From positions 1-64,000 of the forward strand of contig CAZNFR010000009.1 of NCBI GenBank assembly GCA_964572225.1: DNA of 64,000 bases, read 5' to 3'. Below are positions 61,059 through 64,000 of the stretch, piece after piece. This stretch comes from CAZNFR01 sp964572225 (GTDB lineage: Bacteria > Bacteroidota > Bacteroidia > Bacteroidales > GCA-2748055). How positions within the stretch are numbered: the stretch's first letter is position 1; every line of letters begins with the position of its first letter. The position numbers and the translations under genes were made by a program. Below the pieces are notes generated by a model that was not told the origin of the DNA, ran no database searches, and saw only the letters and a list, made by a program, of their open reading frames with translations.

Positions 61059-61565
61059 TTAATATACTCGTTTCATCGGAAAGCGGGATCTGCGCATTTC
61101 GCCATTCACAAACCCTGAGATCTCGGCTATCAGCGAATCTACAGATATCATTCGGTATTCAATTACCTGTGGGAAATCATGTTCCGGTCTCTTAAAGATC
61201 ATCAAAGAATTGCTGATTTCAGTCAGAGTGAACACTACCGGCTGTTGATCATTCTGATTCATCACAGTAGGAATAAGGAAAACCTTACCATCTTCTTCTA
61301 TCAGTCCGAGTGTCTCAAAAACCAAGGTGTCTTCTTCCTGCAACTTATAGCTCTTTCCCCGCATCTCTGTTTCGGATACCACTTTCCAGTTTTCGAATAT
61401 GCTACCCCTGGAGGTTTTGTTTTCCCAGGTGCCCTCCAGCCATGCAGCTTTGTCCAATTTGGTCTTTGACAAGCAAGACGCAGCGCTTATAAGGATAATT
61501 GGGAGAATAATGCCAATTGATCTGAAAAAACTCTGCATCGGCTCTGGTTTACTATTCTTGTACAT
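61059..61565 (-). CDS. DUF6265-type lipoprotein
   Basis: A 168-residue protein with a lipoprotein signal (ILISAASC). The start may instead be the Met at 61538, since the first nine residues are an unusually long n-region. The mature part (WLEGTWENKTSRGSIFENWKVVSETEMRGKSYKL, DTLVFETLGLIEEDGKVFLIP, FPQVIEYR) matches the DUF6265 lipocalin-like pattern. Function unknown. It begins 3 bases after the BNR protein's stop and precedes the serine hydrolase by 10 bases, so it is in the operon. Confidence 0.85.
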   Translation of the reverse strand: MYKNSKPEPMQSFFRSIGIILPIILISAASCLSKTKLDKAAWLEGTWENKTSRGSIFENWKVVSETEMRGKSYKLQEEDTLVFETLGLIEEDGKVFLIPTVMNQNDQQPVVFTLTEISNSLMIFKRPEHDFPQVIEYRMISVDSLIAEISGFVNGEMRRSRFPMKRVY

Positions 61566-61568
61566 ATT

Positions 61569-63365
61569 TTATTTCTTATCTATTTCAACTGCAATAAACC
61601 GGTTAAAGCCCGATCCGCCTTTACTCCCTGCATCGTAAACGATTCCATAGACGGGTGAATCTGAGTGATGCTCCAGGATCTGGCCCCGCACCCATGAGCC
61701 TTCAATACCTTCCACGATCATTGTTGATTCAGGTGTCTGACTAAAATCATGGATGGTACTCATGTACAGGTCCCTGTTATCCTCTCTGATATATACAAGG
61801 TAAACCCGATCCTGGAAACTAATCACATCGGCTCCCACTTGCTCAGAATCAACCGCGTTGGTAACCACCTTATGATTGGAAACCTTAAGGGGAGATGACC
61901 AGGATTTATTTTCCAAACTAAGGCTCATATAAAGGTATACATCGGCCTTACGAAAAACTGCAAGGGTGGACTCAATTCCGGCCAGGTAAGCCAGGGGAAG
62001 AATCGCAACCGTTTCATTTTCGCTATTCCCCAGTTTATGCGCGATCACGCGGGGTGCACTCAGGGTATTATCTGGTGATAATCGTCGTGCCCATGCTTTC
62101 CCATCCATGCTCTTATACACAATATCCGTTAATCCATCGGGTCTGCAGAGTATCGTGGGACTGGTAAGGTTGGGCTGGTCAGGATCTATCCTTCTTCCCT
62201 GGCTCCACTCACCCTTGTTGTTCCGTATGCTATAATGGACCGTCGGACCGGCACCATAGACTGTCACCAGACTTCCGTCGGGTCGGACGGTAATATCGGC
62301 TACCTGGGTAGGGGGTTCCGGCGGACTCGCAATTACTCTGCTATCAATGATCCAGCGGTCGGGCGTTTCCTTGTTTTCCGAAGTGGCAAAGGCATGATAA
62401 AAGACATGGTCGGAGGTCTGATGCACAATATGGATCACCCCATTCCCGGTCATGACCGACCCAACCCCTTCGAGATCGTCTGCCCAGGGACGGTGGGCCC
62501 CGTCCGCTTCAAACCAGGTTCTACCTTCGTCGGTCGATTTTACCATCATAAATACGTTATCGGTTTCCGTTGGCTCCATGATAAAGTAAAGCTCCCCTGT
62601 TGCGGTTTCCCAAGGTCCGATCCGGGCCGGTGTCTCTACAAAGGTTCCGCCCAGATGCTGAACGGGTACACGTATGGTAAACTCAGGTATGTTTCCTGGA
62701 AGAGGCAAACCAAGCTGATCAACCACCCTTAAGGCAATCCGCTCTCCGTCCACCAGTTGTTCCGGACCGTCGGCCCAGTGACGCACCACAAGCGACCATT
62801 CCCATTCAGCCGAAGCCCCGGTGGCAGGCTCCGGATACCAGGAAGGGGTTGCCGGTGATAGGGTGATTCCCGCTCCAGGATTTGGGGGGAGGTTCGAGAT
62901 GGCCAGCAGATCCTTCGCTTCTTCACCATAAAAATAAGCTTCACATCCAACAATACTCAGGGTGGGTGAAGCGGCGGAAGGGCAGGGGAATTCATGTGCG
63001 TCAACATAAATCCAGGGACCATCGTTCCGGCGATACTGTAATCCGTATTGTCGCCGACCCGGATGGCTATCGGACTCCACCTCGAAACGAATCCGAAAAG
63101 GAGTGTCTACGGTAAGGGTGGCTGACTCATTCACAGGGGCTGCCCAGCCTCTGTTTTCGTCCAACTTCGCAGTAAAATCAGAGCGTAACCTGTAAGCAGT
63201 GAGACTGTCGACCGAATACTCCCTGAGGGGTGAAGGCCTTTTCTCTGATCGGACTTTTTCCTGGGAAAGGCCGCTCTCTGTATTGTGTTCCTGCGTATGA
63301 GCAAAGCCGGAGAGATGGAATGACAGAATAATAAGGCCGGGTATTTTGTGGAAAACTTTTCTCAT
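61569..63365 (-). CDS. BNR/Asp-box exported protein (sialidase-like propeller)
   Basis: A 598-residue protein with a signal peptide (about 1-24). An N-terminal beta-sandwich-like part (about 45-215, with GWAAPVNESATLTVDTPFRIRFEVE and cysteine pairs) is followed by a six-bladed propeller (about 220-590). One clear Asp-box is seen (STDEGRTWFEAD); the others are degenerate (RNNKGEWSQGRRI). The sialidase catalytic Arg triad and Tyr/Glu pair cannot be assigned, so sialidase activity is not supported. It lies 27 bases after the esterase gene and 3 before the DUF6265 gene. Confidence 0.83.
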   Translation of the reverse strand: MRKVFHKIPGLIILSFHLSGFAHTQEHNTESGLSQEKVRSEKRPSPLREYSVDSLTAYRLRSDFTAKLDENRGWAAPVNESATLTVDTPFRIRFEVESDSHPGRRQYGLQYRRNDGPWIYVDAHEFPCPSAASPTLSIVGCEAYFYGEEAKDLLAISNLPPNPGAGITLSPATPSWYPEPATGASAEWEWSLVVRHWADGPEQLVDGERIALRVVDQLGLPLPGNIPEFTIRVPVQHLGGTFVETPARIGPWETATGELYFIMEPTETDNVFMMVKSTDEGRTWFEADGAHRPWADDLEGVGSVMTGNGVIHIVHQTSDHVFYHAFATSENKETPDRWIIDSRVIASPPEPPTQVADITVRPDGSLVTVYGAGPTVHYSIRNNKGEWSQGRRIDPDQPNLTSPTILCRPDGLTDIVYKSMDGKAWARRLSPDNTLSAPRVIAHKLGNSENETVAILPLAYLAGIESTLAVFRKADVYLYMSLSLENKSWSSPLKVSNHKVVTNAVDSEQVGADVISFQDRVYLVYIREDNRDLYMSTIHDFSQTPESTMIVEGIEGSWVRGQILEHHSDSPVYGIVYDAGSKGGSGFNRFIAVEIDKK

Positions 63366-63392
63366 GTACAGGGATGGATTTTTAGTTTTTGA

Positions 63393-64000
63393 TTAATCCA
63401 GGCTAAAGATCTCTTTTCTGACGGTCAGGATCTCATCCTGGTTAATGGTATGTGGCATGTTAGGGTAAACCTTAAGAATAACCCGGGCACCCATCTTTTC
63501 CATTATCGCTTTGGATTCCTCGCTTCTTTTAAGTGGCACATGGGGATCCACATCACTATTGCCGATAAAAACCGGGGTTCCGTCAAAGGATCCCGAATAT
63601 CTCTCCGGATCCGGATTTTCACCAATCAATCCGCCGGTGAAACTAACCACACCACCGTATTTCATAGCAAAACAACTCGTTACCTCCAGTGCTAAACAAG
63701 CTCCCTGTGAGAATCCCATAAGGTAAATATTCTCTGTTTCTACCGCTTCCGCCGTTTCATCCATCAGTCTTTTCACGGTATCTACTGCCGAGCTCAGCCA
63801 GGGCTCATTTTGCTCCACCGGAGCCAGGAAGCGGTAGGGATACCAGGACTGATTGGTCGCCTCCGGGGCTGCAATGTAAAATTTATCATCGCAAAATTCA
63901 TCGGCCAGACTTAGAATATTTTGTGCCGAGCTACCCCGGCCATGAAGGAGGATGAGGGCTTTCGATGCCTGCTTTAAAGGTTTTCCTTTTTCGAGAATCC
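63393..64000 (-). CDS. Phospholipase/carboxylesterase-type alpha/beta hydrolase (5' end beyond window)
   Basis: A minus-strand frame open to the right window edge, about 202 codons inside the window. From the edge it reads KALILLHGRGSSAQNIL (oxyanion region), AAPEATNQSWYPYRF, the nucleophile elbow MGFSQGACLALE (Ser), DGTPVFIGNSDVDPHVPL (Asp) and YPNMPHTINQDE (His): the phospholipase/carboxylesterase (abhydrolase_2) pattern with complete triad. The N-terminus lies outside. An internal Val-Glu start at 63818 would remove the oxyanion part, so it is not the real start. It is the upstream gene of the operon with the BNR, DUF6265 and serine hydrolase genes. Confidence 0.9.
   Translation of the reverse strand, partial: ILEKGKPLKQASKALILLHGRGSSAQNILSLADEFCDDKFYIAAPEATNQSWYPYRFLAPVEQNEPWLSSAVDTVKRLMDETAEAVETENIYLMGFSQGACLALEVTSCFAMKYGGVVSFTGGLIGENPDPERYSGSFDGTPVFIGNSDVDPHVPLKRSEESKAIMEKMGARVILKVYPNMPHTINQDEILTVRKEIFSLD

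Noticed and set aside
61569..63365. Assignment as a true sialidase
   Set aside because: Only one good Asp-box is visible and the catalytic Arg triad and Tyr/Glu pair cannot be located, so only a propeller fold is claimed.
1..64000. CRISPR arrays, prophage, insertion sequences, tRNA genes
   Set aside because: I saw no regularly spaced direct repeats, no transposase or phage-like protein, no terminal inverted repeats with target duplications, and no tRNA-like T-arm motif with flanking acceptor pairing by eye. A tRNAscan/Infernal run would be needed to exclude RNA genes fully.

Overview
The window is a piece of a Bacteroidota genome, probably a free-living, aquatic-type member near the Bacteroidales/Marinilabiliales or Cytophagales; I cannot place it more precisely. 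The evidence is type IX secretion (Por) C-terminal sorting domains, a TonB-dependent receptor with a carboxypeptidase-like N-terminal domain, GH97 and GH32 glycosidases, DUF6588 and DUF2027 proteins, a LytS/LytTR pair, and start sites with little Shine-Dalgarno signal. A run of ten Ns at 43392-43401 shows a scaffolded draft assembly. I recognised no tRNA, rRNA, CRISPR array, insertion sequence or phage gene. The one RNA gene is rnpB (about 16509-16851).

Layout. 0-1.4 kb: an ECF sigma factor with two small membrane proteins, on the minus strand. 1.5-4.1 kb: CstA-type peptide/pyruvate transporter, acylphosphatase and an exported Cys-type glutathione peroxidase. 4.1-10.9 kb: a signalling cluster with a soluble hybrid histidine kinase, a membrane GAF/multi-PAS protein without a kinase domain, two single-domain receivers, a Crp/Fnr regulator and a UPF0316 membrane protein. 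10.9-24.7 kb: housekeeping and metabolism, with a DUF2027/Smr protein, queA, threonine aldolase, a C69 dipeptidase, a free-methionine-sulfoxide reductase, rnpB, a large BNR-propeller protein, a LolA-like protein, kdsA, rarA, a DUF6588 protein and a DUF1801 protein. 24.7-35.4 kb: an F420-reductase-like oxidoreductase, a TspO-like protein, a YfcC transporter, a long RelA/SpoT homologue with an eroded hydrolase site, a lipoprotein-LytS-LytTR operon and a TonB receptor. 35.4-38.6 kb: envelope genes, including an apolipoprotein-like helical protein, a coiled-coil lipoprotein with a C-terminal membrane helix, a LapA-like protein and an exported NTF2-like protein.

38.9-50.0 kb: an accessory region of carbohydrate and small-molecule functions (sulfatase, MATE pump, GH97, GH32, AraC regulators, cupin, VOC protein, esterase). 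Five genes here are broken by in-frame stop codons only: sulfatase, a lipoprotein, an AraC regulator, a VOC protein and an esterase. There are seven internal stops, all three stop codons are used, and I see no frameshift. In each case the same reading frame resumes beyond the stop with family-like sequence. This is the most unusual feature of the window.

50.0-64.0 kb: a LuxR-type regulator with a DUF1330 protein, a 14-repeat propeller secreted by T9SS, an intradiol-dioxygenase-like lipoprotein, a two-gene T9SS cargo operon, katG, and a minus-strand operon (esterase running off the window, BNR protein, DUF6265 lipoprotein, serine hydrolase) that converges on katG.
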